64,000 bases of DNA from Bacteroidetes bacterium UBA7662 (GTDB lineage: Bacteria > Bacteroidota > Bacteroidia > UBA7662). The translations under genes were made by a program, and so were the position numbers. Position 1 is the stretch's first letter. Every line of letters starts with the position of its first letter. Location of the stretch: contig DLHS01000016.1 of the NCBI GenBank assembly GCA_002483345.1, forward strand, positions 55,516 to 119,515, written 5' to 3'. The notes under the pieces are model-generated. The model was not told the DNA's origin and did no database searches. It worked only from the letters and a program-made list of their open reading frames with translations. Below, one piece after another: positions 1 to 8,331 of this stretch.

Positions 1-1036
1 TTTCTTTGGTAGTATGCTCATCCAAACCATGGAATCTTCCATATTTTAACCCTGCTATCGCAGAATGAAGTGGTATATAATGGAAAACAGAACTAACGCC
101 GTTGGCTTGTAAATAATCAATCAGTCCCTGACGAGCTTCTATGTCCTGGAGTTTAACAAAGAAAATGTGTCCGTTATGTTGGCAATCAGCCGGGATTTTG
201 GGTAATTCTATAAAACCAGCCGTTTCCAATTCTGCCAATAAGTCATTGTAGAGATTCCAGGTCTTTAATCTGCCCTCCGTTATTTCTTTGCCAACCTCAA
301 GCTGGGCATATAAAACAGCAGCTAATAACTCACTTGGCAAATAGCTGGAACCCATGTCAACCCAGGTATATTTATCTACCTGCCCTCGCAGAAACATAGA
401 TCTGTTCGTCCCTTTTTCCCGGATGATTTCTGCTCTTTGTGTGAACTTTTCAGTATTAAGAACCAGAGCTCCACCTTCGCCGGAATGAATATTTTTCGTC
501 TCATGAAAACTAAAACAGCTCATATCCCCCAGAACACCAACAGGCTGTCCCTTGTAATAAGAACCGAAACATTGAGCAGCGTCTTCTATAACTAAAAGAT
601 TGTGCTTTTTTGCAATAGACAATATGGCATCCATATCGCAAGACACTCCACCATAATGAACTGGCACGATGGCTCTTGTTTGGGGTGTTATAGCTGATTC
701 TATTTTCGTTTCATCTATGTTCATCGTTACGGGATTAATATCCACAAAAACGATTGTTGCACCCCGAAGAACAAAAGCATTGGCCGTGGAGACGAAAGTA
801 AACGACGGCATGATAACTTCATCACCAGGTTTTATGTCTGCCAGTATCGCTGACATTTCCAAAGCATGTGAGCATGAAGTTGTTAAAAGAACCTTGGGTG
901 CACCCAGGGCTTGCTCCAACCAGCTATGACACTTTTTTGTAAAAGAACCGTCTCCTGAAAATTTCTTACTCAAAAAGACTTCAGACAGGTATTCCCTTTG
1001 TTTTTCAGATTCAAAAGGTACATTAAATGGAATCAT
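1..1036 (-). CDS. wecE: dTDP-4-amino-4,6-dideoxygalactose transaminase, 3' end outside window
   Basis: This is a PLP-dependent DegT/DnrJ/EryC1-family sugar transaminase. It should convert dTDP-4-keto-6-deoxyglucose, the RmlB product, into dTDP-4-amino-4,6-dideoxygalactose. I translated the minus strand from the ATG at 1036. The protein begins MIPFNVP and follows the E. coli WecE sequence I remember closely, with NAFVLRGA near residue 86, IVPVHYGGV near 123 and FSFHETKN ending with the PLP lysine at residue 181, the same number as in E. coli. The window holds 345 codons of a family that is usually about 375 residues, so roughly 30 C-terminal residues lie to the left of position 1. It is the last visible gene of the rmlB/exporter/wzz operon. 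The start codon overlaps the end of a start-less open frame (1023-1172) by 14 bases. The substrate assignment rests on homology and on rmlB in the same operon. Confidence 0.9.
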   Translation of the reverse strand, partial: MIPFNVPFESEKQREYLSEVFLSKKFSGDGSFTKKCHSWLEQALGAPKVLLTTSCSHALEMSAILADIKPGDEVIMPSFTFVSTANAFVLRGATIVFVDINPVTMNIDETKIESAITPQTRAIVPVHYGGVSCDMDAILSIAKKHNLLVIEDAAQCFGSYYKGQPVGVLGDMSCFSFHETKNIHSGEGGALVLNTEKFTQRAEIIREKGTNRSMFLRGQVDKYTWVDMGSSYLPSELLAAVLYAQLEVGKEITEGRLKTWNLYNDLLAELETAGFIELPKIPADCQHNGHIFFVKLQDIEARQGLIDYLQANGVSSVFHYIPLHSAIAGLKYGRFHGLDEHTTKE

Positions 1037-1172
1037 AGTATTTCCAAAAATTATAGTAGGGTGTAATTAGAATTGATTTAAGAGCGGGCAAATCCTTATG
1101 CTCCAGAAATCTACCGGTACGCCAGGCAATGAAAAAATTCTTGGCGTGGGTTTTAAAAGAGGAGGGCGGTTG
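1023..1172 (-). pseudogene. start-less coding-like remnant between wzz and wecE
   Basis: On the minus strand an open frame of 49 codons runs from an in-frame TAG (1173-1175) to a TAA at 1023-1025 that sits inside the start of wecE. It has no ATG or GTG, and its only TTG is far downstream. The predicted peptide looks protein-like rather than random: it is rich in aromatic and basic residues (NFFIAWRTGRF, then PYYNFWKYYDSI at the end), and its stop overlaps the next start, as in a genuine operon gene. I read it as the 3' end of a deleted gene, perhaps a glycosyltransferase or acyltransferase, but I cannot name the family. It could also be chance. Confidence 0.35.
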
Positions 1173-1189
1173 CTATTATCGATTAAAGT

Positions 1190-2266
1190 TTAATCCTTAT
1201 CGCTCAATATCCGGCTCATCCACTTTCTGAAAAGCAGGAAGAAGGAGAAACCAGCGGTCAAAATAAATGAAGTCAGGATTGCCCACTTAACCCTGCCTTT
1301 ACCCTTTTTGTCTAGGGGGAATCTTGGTGAGTCAATAACTTCAATAGTAGGCTCTTCTCTTTCGAGTGTAAATTTGGTGAGTTCCAGATTTTTGACCAAT
1401 TCACCGTAGAGGGTAGTCAACATCTGCACTTCTAACTGTTTTTTTGCAGCAGGTACCCTTGCACGCATCATTATCAACGATTGATTCTGATCACTTTCCT
1501 GGGCAGCAGAACTCATGGCAAGACCCAGAGCCCTTCTAACTGAATCAACCCTGTGCTCCAACAGATTTACTGTCCGCCTGGTTTTGCCCACTTTTAATTC
1601 CAAATACAAGGCGATTGCTTCTTCAATGATAATTTGATTCATTAAAAAAGCCCATTTCTCGTCAACATCGCTAATATGAACCTCCAGAAGACCTGCTTTT
1701 TTTTCAAGTCTTGTTACCTTAAGAGAATTGTCCACAATATCTGTTACAACCAAACCGAGAATACTATCCTCTTTTCTTGTAAACTGTTGAATCGATTTAT
1801 GGGGATCAATAAATTCGATTTTATGCTCCTTTAAGGCATCTTCAAAGTGATTACCAATATATCTGTTAAGAAGCGTTCCCTCATTAAAATCAATTTGTGG
1901 AGTCAATAATGCTGCCTGAATAATGCGATCGGACTGCAAAAGTAAAATCAGGTTATCAGTTGAAAATAATCCTGCACCTCCACCACCCAAATCAAATCCA
2001 AACTGACTTGCAATACCTGACAAGCCTGAAGATCCGGTTTTTTCTTCTACAGCAAAAGTTAAATTGCTGGTATACAAAACCTTATTGAAGAAATGAGCGT
2101 ATCCAAATCCAACAACCAGTCCGATTACAGACACCAAGAGGATACGTATTTTGTAAATCCACAAAAAACCAAGGGTGTCTCTGACACCTATAAGTATCTC
2201 TTTCAAACTTAGTTCACCATCATTCCCACCTGTCTGCAGGTGGGATGTTTTGTCTGGTAAGTTCAT
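1190..2266 (-). CDS. Wzz-type polysaccharide chain-length determinant
   Basis: This inner-membrane protein of 358 residues probably sets polymer length in polysaccharide assembly. It has the usual Wzz layout: a short cytoplasmic N-terminus, a membrane segment at about residues 39-58 (IRILLVSVIGLVVGFGYAHF), a large periplasmic domain rich in helices, and a second membrane segment at about 328-347 followed by a short basic tail. There is no fused tyrosine-kinase domain. Its ATG overlaps the stop of the SLBB exporter by four bases (ATGA), which points to translational coupling and a shared role in export. Codons 8-14 contain a perfect GC-rich hairpin (2225-2244), reported separately. Family assignment is firm; the exact polymer is unknown. 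Confidence 0.85.
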   Translation of the reverse strand: MNLPDKTSHLQTGGNDGELSLKEILIGVRDTLGFLWIYKIRILLVSVIGLVVGFGYAHFFNKVLYTSNLTFAVEEKTGSSGLSGIASQFGFDLGGGGAGLFSTDNLILLLQSDRIIQAALLTPQIDFNEGTLLNRYIGNHFEDALKEHKIEFIDPHKSIQQFTRKEDSILGLVVTDIVDNSLKVTRLEKKAGLLEVHISDVDEKWAFLMNQIIIEEAIALYLELKVGKTRRTVNLLEHRVDSVRRALGLAMSSAAQESDQNQSLIMMRARVPAAKKQLEVQMLTTLYGELVKNLELTKFTLEREEPTIEVIDSPRFPLDKKGKGRVKWAILTSFILTAGFSFFLLFRKWMSRILSDKD

Positions 2267-4671
2267 AGCTGTTTAAGCAATATTATGAGGGTTGCTAATC
2301 CGGTGAGTTTAATTGTTGTGTTTTCAATGGCCCTGTTCCAATCAATCGGGTCACCCTTTTCCCTTTTAATTTTAGAGGTCTCTTTCATTGAAACATATAT
2401 GGTCGCTCCTGGTGTTACTTTAGGATAAATTTTGATGCCCAGGTAGTTTCTTGTTCTGCTCACCTTATCATTGGCGGCCACCACAAACACGCGTTTACGG
2501 GAAGCCTTTTCACTAAACCCGTCTCCAAAATTCTTCACATATCTGTTAGCCCTTAATCCGGGCTTGTAAGGAGCATTTACAGCCTTCATCCCTGTTGTAT
2601 TCAAATACTGCACACCAGGTCCCTGTATACTCACATAGGGGATATATTCCGGCACTATGATTCTGTCACCATCCATCAAGCGATAATCAAACCGTCTGTT
2701 TCCTGTATTCAGAACCCTGGGCAAATCAATCAGCACTTGCCCTCCCGGAGCTGTTTCACGGAAAAAGCGCGTGGCTTCAATAAAGGCCTGGCCTTTTAAG
2801 CCTCCCGCTCTTCTGATAACATCACTTATCCTTTCTTCTCTGCTCAGCAAAGAATATGTACCCGGATACTTAAATTCACCTTCCAGCAAAACTGAAGCGG
2901 GCTCCATAAAATCAGCCAGCGTTCGTACATAAATCCGGTCATACGGCTGCAGCATGAATTTGTCACCATCCCCTTTAAGCTCTCCGTTTTCCAGTTCAAA
3001 ACCCAAAATAAATACAGCTGCCTCTTTAGGGGCATTGGCATTAAATAAACTCAGCCGGACAACTTCAATTCGTTTGGGATCTGCTTCGGCCTTTAAACCG
3101 CCTACTTGCAGAATAACATCTCCCAGTGTTATCCCCGTTTCATAGGCTAAATCCCCTGGTTTGCGTACAGCTCCGATTACTCTCAAATCGGGATTTTCAA
3201 GGAAATCTGACTTACTGACCACCATAATCCTATCAAAAGGCTGCAGTTCCATATTATCAGCAGAATTACTATCCTTCATCAGAGACTCTAAAGGAAGGGG
3301 AATGGTCTGCCTACTTTCATCTGACAGTTTCCGTGACAAAAATGCTCTTTGACCAAAAGCAGTTGGTTTAAGACCTCCGGCTTTTTCGATCAGTTCTTTG
3401 ACCCGCATGCCGGGTGTAAAGGTGTAGAGGCCTTCCTGATTGATATCTCCGCTTACCTGAATTCCGTTTCTCACATCATCCGGCAAGGCCCTTACCATAA
3501 TTTCATCCCCGTCCCGCAAGGTATCTTTAGGTAAATTGCTGTTAAGATTGTATTCAATGACCTCGCGTGCACCGTTATTGAAGGTTACCCGCTGAATGCT
3601 CCCGCCAAATGCATTACCGCTTAAGCCACCGGCTAACTGAATCAGCTCGGTAAGCCTTTCACTATCTACAATTTCATACTCCAGTGGTTTTCTGACTGCG
3701 CCCTGCATTTTGACAATTTTCCCTGCCGGATGTACTACTATGTAATCATTGTCCTGTAGGGAAAACTCACTGGAAGTGGTTTTGCCACGTAAAAAGGCGT
3801 AGGTATCAAAACCAAAGACCTTTTTCCCATCTCTTTGAACTTCAATGTTACGCAGACTTCCATTTTCATTCGGACCTCCGGCAGCCAAAAGTGCGTTAAA
3901 GACTGAATTAAGAGCCGGGAACTCGTAGGTTCCGGGTCGTGTAACTTCACCGACTATGTTTACTTTAATTACCCGGCTAAAAATCAGGGTAATCTCCAGT
4001 TGGTTATTATTCAAATCATAATACTGACTCCATTTGGAACGAATCAGCTTTCGTGCCTGCTCAAAGGTCAGTCCGCTCAGGTAAATGGTTCCCATGGCTT
4101 TGACCCTTGCCGCGCCCCGAGCATCGATTTTTATGACTTCATTGGCATAGGAGGTTCCAAACACGGAAACGACTAATTCATCGCCCGGGCCCAGAATATA
4201 GGATTCAGGTGCTCTGGTGTCTGTAGCCTGCCCAAAAAGTTTATAATTGGTGTTTTTAAAAATATCTCTTCCGTATACTTCAGAAACAGTAGTGTCCATT
4301 TTTAAAGTATCTTCTGAAGCCTTGTCTTTCTCTACAACTGAGGTGGGTTTAGGAATATAGTTTCCGGTTGTATTGATTTCTGTTTTTTCCAACGGAATAG
4401 CCGGGACCGTCTGATTCATCAACGCCACCCGTTCTTTGAAGGCAATGGCCTCTGCAGGTGCCAATCCCATACTGAGTGCCAGTTTTTCGCCTTCTTCAAT
4501 ATTTAGTCCCCTTGATTTACCCTGGTTGAGGATATCTGTGATCTGCTGATCAGACAATTCAGATACTTTTACTTTAGATAAATCCATCGGCAGTTGTGCC
4601 GAGACCTGACCACAGCAAAACGCCGCAAAAATGGCAAGTATTAAAACAAAGCGTTTCTGACTATTTCGCAT
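2263..4671 (-). CDS. SLBB-domain outer-membrane polysaccharide exporter (Wza-like)
   Basis: This is a large capsule or exopolysaccharide export protein of 802 residues. I place the start at the ATG at 4671, because the sequence from there (MRNSQKRFVLILAIFAAFCC) is a signal peptide, whereas the longer frame from 4722 would overlap rmlB by 62 bases. After a spacer comes the polysaccharide-export domain (YILGPGDELVVSVFG), then five SLBB-like repeats recognisable by paired G-x-V/G-G-L motifs (NIVGEVTRPGTY, KMQGAVRKPLEY, QVSGDINQEGLY, RVIGAVRKPGDL, LLEGEFKYPGTY). The C-terminus ends in a hydrophobic segment. That is longer than E. coli Wza (about 380 residues) but fits multi-SLBB exporters of Bacteroidota. 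It overlaps rmlB by 11 bases and wzz by four, so the three form one operon. Confidence 0.88.
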   Translation of the reverse strand: MRNSQKRFVLILAIFAAFCCGQVSAQLPMDLSKVKVSELSDQQITDILNQGKSRGLNIEEGEKLALSMGLAPAEAIAFKERVALMNQTVPAIPLEKTEINTTGNYIPKPTSVVEKDKASEDTLKMDTTVSEVYGRDIFKNTNYKLFGQATDTRAPESYILGPGDELVVSVFGTSYANEVIKIDARGAARVKAMGTIYLSGLTFEQARKLIRSKWSQYYDLNNNQLEITLIFSRVIKVNIVGEVTRPGTYEFPALNSVFNALLAAGGPNENGSLRNIEVQRDGKKVFGFDTYAFLRGKTTSSEFSLQDNDYIVVHPAGKIVKMQGAVRKPLEYEIVDSERLTELIQLAGGLSGNAFGGSIQRVTFNNGAREVIEYNLNSNLPKDTLRDGDEIMVRALPDDVRNGIQVSGDINQEGLYTFTPGMRVKELIEKAGGLKPTAFGQRAFLSRKLSDESRQTIPLPLESLMKDSNSADNMELQPFDRIMVVSKSDFLENPDLRVIGAVRKPGDLAYETGITLGDVILQVGGLKAEADPKRIEVVRLSLFNANAPKEAAVFILGFELENGELKGDGDKFMLQPYDRIYVRTLADFMEPASVLLEGEFKYPGTYSLLSREERISDVIRRAGGLKGQAFIEATRFFRETAPGGQVLIDLPRVLNTGNRRFDYRLMDGDRIIVPEYIPYVSIQGPGVQYLNTTGMKAVNAPYKPGLRANRYVKNFGDGFSEKASRKRVFVVAANDKVSRTRNYLGIKIYPKVTPGATIYVSMKETSKIKREKGDPIDWNRAIENTTIKLTGLATLIILLKQL

Positions 4672-5680
4672 GTTTGAAATATTGAATATAAAAGGCAACG
4701 GTTTCGGCCAGATAGGCATCAAATTGCTGTCTGGGTTCCCAGTTCAAATCCTGTTTAAGTTTATCTGCATCAATGGCATATCGCAAATCATGACCTTTAC
4801 GATCGGTGACAAAGGTAATGAGTTCTAAGGCATTACCATCTTTCCTGCCCAACTGAGTATCGACAATGCTGCAGAGCTTGTGAACCAGGTCTATGTTTTT
4901 CCATTCGTTGTTTCCCCCTACATTGTAGGTCTCGCCATTTTTACCCTTATGGAAAATAACATTCATTGCCGACACATGATCACCCACAAAAAGCCAGTCC
5001 CGGATGTTTTCTCCTTTGCCGTAAACGGGAATCGGTTTGCGTTCCAAAATCTGCCTGATAACAACCGGAATTAACTTCTCCGGATATTGGTTGGGGCCAT
5101 AATTATTGGAACAGTTGCTTAAAACAATAGGAAGGCCGAATGTGTGATGGTAAGCTCTGACAAAATGATCCGATGATGCTTTCGAAGCCGAATAGGGAGA
5201 ACGGGGATCGTAAGGTGTTTCTTCCGTGAAAAAGCCCTCCGCGCCCAAACTTCCATACACCTCATCTGTGGAAATGTGATAAAAGAGGTATTTTTCAGGA
5301 TCTGCATGTTCCCCCCATGCCTTTAAGGCGGCATTGAGTAAAGTGACCGTTCCAACTACATTCGTTGTCACAAATTCCATGGGATTTTCAATAGAACGAT
5401 CCACATGGGATTCTGCAGCCAGGTGCATGACGCCATCTATTTGATATTCCGTAAATAATTGCTTAACCAGACTGGCATCACAAATATCCCCCTGCACAAA
5501 GGTAAAATTTGGCTTCCCCTCCAGATCGCGGATATTATCCTGATTCCCCGCATAAGTCAGCTTATCGAGCACAATAATCCGGTAATCAGGATAGGTATTC
5601 ACCATAAAACGGGCTGCATGAGATCCTATAAATCCTGCAGCGCCTGTCATTAAAATGTTTCTTTTAAAATTCATATGCAT
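4661..5680 (-). CDS. rmlB: dTDP-glucose 4,6-dehydratase
   Basis: This extended short-chain dehydrogenase makes dTDP-4-keto-6-deoxyglucose, the precursor of many deoxy- and amino-deoxy sugars. It shows the NAD-binding glycine motif GAAGFIGSH near the N-terminus, HLAAESHVDRSI, the STDEVYGSL region and the catalytic YSASKASSDH, all typical of RmlB. I choose the ATG at 5680, which overlaps the upstream regulator stop as TAATG. Starts at 5692 and 5674 are also possible. No rmlA, rmlC or rmlD is in the window, and the downstream wecE uses the same 4-keto intermediate, so the branch here probably leads to an amino-dideoxy sugar rather than rhamnose. Confidence 0.93.
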   Translation of the reverse strand: MHMNFKRNILMTGAAGFIGSHAARFMVNTYPDYRIIVLDKLTYAGNQDNIRDLEGKPNFTFVQGDICDASLVKQLFTEYQIDGVMHLAAESHVDRSIENPMEFVTTNVVGTVTLLNAALKAWGEHADPEKYLFYHISTDEVYGSLGAEGFFTEETPYDPRSPYSASKASSDHFVRAYHHTFGLPIVLSNCSNNYGPNQYPEKLIPVVIRQILERKPIPVYGKGENIRDWLFVGDHVSAMNVIFHKGKNGETYNVGGNNEWKNIDLVHKLCSIVDTQLGRKDGNALELITFVTDRKGHDLRYAIDADKLKQDLNWEPRQQFDAYLAETVAFYIQYFKHAK

Positions 5681-6207
5681 TATTTTGACCACAAAACGAT
5701 GTGTGCCTGTTTTTCAAAATCATAACCGAAACCATCCTTGTCAGCTGGCTGTATTGAATATCGGATTTTTCTTTGAATCAACGCTTCTGCTTTGATGACA
5801 AGCTGTTCCAGGTAAACCAGGTCAATGTCGCCAACAAGCCGAAGATCTATGATGCCGGAATCGTGACCCTGGGCATAATCTCCGGTTACAACAGCCAGCT
5901 GAAGATTCCCAATTCTTTGGAGCACATTCTCAATAATCTGGTCGAATCCAAGATATTTCGAGACGATTTTTTTGATCTCATGGTAGATAGGATTCTCGAC
6001 ATCTGCTTTGTACAAGATGGTATTACCTACCGGTTCTGCCCTTAACAAGCCGGCATCCGTCAGCCTGTTGAGCTCAACACGAACAGAATTCGTGCTCTCG
6101 CCAAATTCATCTGCCAGCGAACGCAAATACGCTGCATTTGAACTATTACTGAAGAACTTCAGCAACAATTTTATGCGGGTTTTAGAAGTAATAAGAGAAT
6201 CTAACAT
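5680..6207 (-). CDS. winged-helix regulator with degenerate nucleotidyltransferase-like domain
   Basis: The protein has 175 residues. The N-terminal part (about 1-75) is a winged helix-turn-helix of the ArsR/MarR kind (YLRSLADEFGESTNSVRVEL, then a wing near GLLRAEPVGNTILYKA). The C-terminal part (about 95-175) resembles small nucleotidyltransferase folds, with GDYAQGHDSGIIDLRLVG standing where the active-site G-S and D-x-D residues normally occur. The expected serine is absent, so catalysis is doubtful. It is the first gene of the rmlB/exporter/wzz/wecE operon, a placement I associate with Bacteroidota capsule loci, and it probably regulates this operon. DNA target and ligand are unknown. Confidence 0.75.
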   Translation of the reverse strand: MLDSLITSKTRIKLLLKFFSNSSNAAYLRSLADEFGESTNSVRVELNRLTDAGLLRAEPVGNTILYKADVENPIYHEIKKIVSKYLGFDQIIENVLQRIGNLQLAVVTGDYAQGHDSGIIDLRLVGDIDLVYLEQLVIKAEALIQRKIRYSIQPADKDGFGYDFEKQAHIVLWSK

Positions 6208-6731
6208 GTTATTCCGTGCTTCGTATTTGTTCTGTGTACATCAGAGACAAATCTGGCAATGCGTATACTGATAATGATTTTGCTAAAATTTTAAACGATC
6301 TGTCCTGATAAATATTTGCCCGGCAGCTTAAACTGATGGAGATACTTTTCAGAAAACATGCTGTTTAGGCCTACAATTGCACAGCTTCGCTTGGTAAGTC
6401 CCAGGCCAAAAGGACAGAGTGAGTAATAATTTTACTCAAAGAAACGACAACAACAGCAATCCACCAAAAATTTGGATTGAATAAATCCGGAAGATGACTG
6501 TTAGACGAGGGTCTGAAAGCAGCATCTTTCCGGCACCCGGTTTGAGCCAGGCGCTGTGATTTTATACCATTAAAAAGGAAAAAGACCTGTCGGATTAATG
6601 ATTCCCTGCGTCTGAATCTCTTACAGACAGATAAGCATCAATGGATTTAAGAGAAACTTCACGCTATCGGTTGTCTGATTTTCTCTGTCCCGGATTGGAT
6701 TCTCAGGAGCATCCGGCATAATTTGTCAGGG
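6208..6731. other. 524-bp intergenic stretch, no gene seen
   Basis: This lies between wbpB and the winged-helix regulator, both on the minus strand. I find no convincing reading frame on either strand; the open frames that reach in from the left are antisense to the regulator. It is AT-rich and must hold the promoter of the regulator operon, but I could not find a full TTG-N19-TAnnTTTG match. I also see no strong hairpin with a T-run. It could hold a long leader that the NusG paralogue acts on, but nothing in the bases proves that. Confidence 0.5.
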
Positions 6732-7739
6732 TCAGCCGGCTTTGTAGATGCGTTCTATGATATCTACCACTTTCATTCCTTCAAGTGCATTGGTGGTAAC
6801 ATCTGATTTCCCGTTAAGTACGTCTATGACGTTTTCAATGATGAGGTGATGGTTCTGTGCGGAACCTTTGAAAGCCCCGTAGTCATTACCTGGATTTGTC
6901 GGGGCAAGTTCCGGTAGTACATAATCCCGGATATGGCAATACTCAACTTTGTCCATGTATTGTCCGCCTACCCTGACAGAACCTTTTTCCCCGATAATGG
7001 TAATACTGCTTTCAAGATTTTTATCCCATACAGCTGTAGAAAAACTAAGAACACCGCTTCCACCGGAGCAAAAATCGAAAGTCACGAGGCCTGAATCGTT
7101 GAACTCTGTCAATCCGGCATGATTAAAATTATAAAACCGGCTGTGGATGTGCTCAATATCTCCGAAAAGCCAGAACATGATATCTATGAAATGGGAAAAC
7201 TGAGTATAAAGAACTCCTCCATCAAACTTTTGAGTACCCCTCCAGCTTCCAGGCAGGTAATATCTCTGATCTCTGTTCCAGTAACAATTCAACTGCAACA
7301 TATAGAGTTTTCCCAATCTCCCTTCCTCTACTATGTTCTTCAGCCAAACAGAGGGAGGAGAATACCGGTTTTGCATAACCACAAAAATCCTGCGGTCAAC
7401 CTGCGTTGATAATGAAACTATCTCCTCTGCATCTGCTTTGCTCAGCGTCATGGGTTTTTCAATCACCACATGTTTTCCGGCTTTCAATGCAGCGATAGCC
7501 AGACTGGCATGCAAACCGTTGGGCGCAGCAATGTTAATCACATCTATGTCCAGACCTGCTTCCAGACAAGCGGTCAGATCCTGAAATACACGAACACCCT
7601 GCTTCCTGAATAATTCCGTTTTATCGGAATCGGGATCAACCACAGCTGTGAGTGCTGCCAACGGGTTTTTATTTATTATTTCTGCGTGCCGTTTCCCAAT
7701 GTGGCCACCACCAACAACAGCGAAATTTATGCATTTCAT
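6732..7739 (-). CDS. wbpB: UDP-GlcNAc-uronate 3-dehydrogenase (WbpB-like)
   Basis: This is a Gfo/Idh/MocA-family oxidoreductase of 335 residues. It begins with a Rossmann fold (FAVVGGGHIGKRHAE) and carries the family motif HVVIEKPMTLS near residue 95. In the WbpA-B-E-D pathway this enzyme oxidises C3 of UDP-GlcNAc-uronate before transamination. The start is the ATG at 7739, one base after the stop of the acetyltransferase gene; the upstream extension to 7769 would overlap that gene and adds no conserved sequence. The neighbours wbpD, wbpA and the divergent wbpE supply the other three steps, which makes the specific assignment much stronger than family membership alone. Confidence 0.88.
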   Translation of the reverse strand: MKCINFAVVGGGHIGKRHAEIINKNPLAALTAVVDPDSDKTELFRKQGVRVFQDLTACLEAGLDIDVINIAAPNGLHASLAIAALKAGKHVVIEKPMTLSKADAEEIVSLSTQVDRRIFVVMQNRYSPPSVWLKNIVEEGRLGKLYMLQLNCYWNRDQRYYLPGSWRGTQKFDGGVLYTQFSHFIDIMFWLFGDIEHIHSRFYNFNHAGLTEFNDSGLVTFDFCSGGSGVLSFSTAVWDKNLESSITIIGEKGSVRVGGQYMDKVEYCHIRDYVLPELAPTNPGNDYGAFKGSAQNHHLIIENVIDVLNGKSDVTTNALEGMKVVDIIERIYKAG

Positions 7740-7740
7740 G

Positions 7741-8331
7741 TTATGATTTCCTTTTAACCGCGCCTGCAATCATTTCGTATTGCTGTCCGCTTTCAGGGCA
7801 AATGGCCATGCCAGATGCATCAAAAACAAGTTTGTGGCCATACTCACTTACCCAGCCACTTTGTCTGGCAGGATTCCCTACCATCAATGCATAGGCCGGC
7901 ACCTCCCTGGTTATTACTGCACCTGCTCCAATCAATGCAAACTGATGAATGTCATGGCCGCATACAATAGTAGCATTGGCTCCGATGCTGGCTCCCTTCT
8001 CTACTTTGGTTTTGACATACGCTTCCTTCCTGCTGACGGCACTGCGAGGGTTTATAATGTTGGTGAAAACACAGGAAGGTCCCAAAAAAACATCGTCCTC
8101 ACAGCTGACACCGGTATACAGACTTACATTGTTCTGAACCTTTACGTTGTTACCCAGTACTACCCCGGGAGAAACAACTACGTTCTGTCCAATATTGCAA
8201 TTCTGACCTATAATGCTGCCGGTCATGACATGGCAGAAATGCCATATACGGGTTCCGGCACCTATTTCACAGCCCTCATCTATGACAGCTGTTTCGTGTG
8301 CAAAATATAATTTGGAATCAGAGTCTGGCAT
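7741..8331 (-). CDS. wbpD: UDP-3-amino-GlcNAc-uronate N-acetyltransferase (WbpD-like)
   Basis: This is a left-handed beta-helix acetyltransferase of 196 residues, almost the same length as Pseudomonas WbpD. Hexapeptide repeats run through the protein (IGQNCNIGQNVVV, IGANATIVCGHDI). The stretches RIWHFCHV, VQNNVSLYTGV, FTNIINPRS and ALMVGNPARQSGWVSEYG follow the WbpD pattern I remember. It should acetylate the 3-amino group to finish UDP-2,3-diacetamido-2,3-dideoxy-glucuronate. It overlaps the end of wbpA by 14 bases and is followed one base later by wbpB, so the three are co-transcribed. Confidence 0.88.
   Translation of the reverse strand: MPDSDSKLYFAHETAVIDEGCEIGAGTRIWHFCHVMTGSIIGQNCNIGQNVVVSPGVVLGNNVKVQNNVSLYTGVSCEDDVFLGPSCVFTNIINPRSAVSRKEAYVKTKVEKGASIGANATIVCGHDIHQFALIGAGAVITREVPAYALMVGNPARQSGWVSEYGHKLVFDASGMAICPESGQQYEMIAGAVKRKS

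Noticed and set aside
1098..1193. 31-codon plus-strand frame in the wzz-wecE gap
   Set aside because: It has no family signal and is antisense to the operon; the minus-strand remnant explains the region better.
4672..4722. Longer N-terminus of the SLBB exporter
   Set aside because: It would overlap rmlB by 62 bases and bury the signal peptide; the ATG at 4671 gives a normal one.
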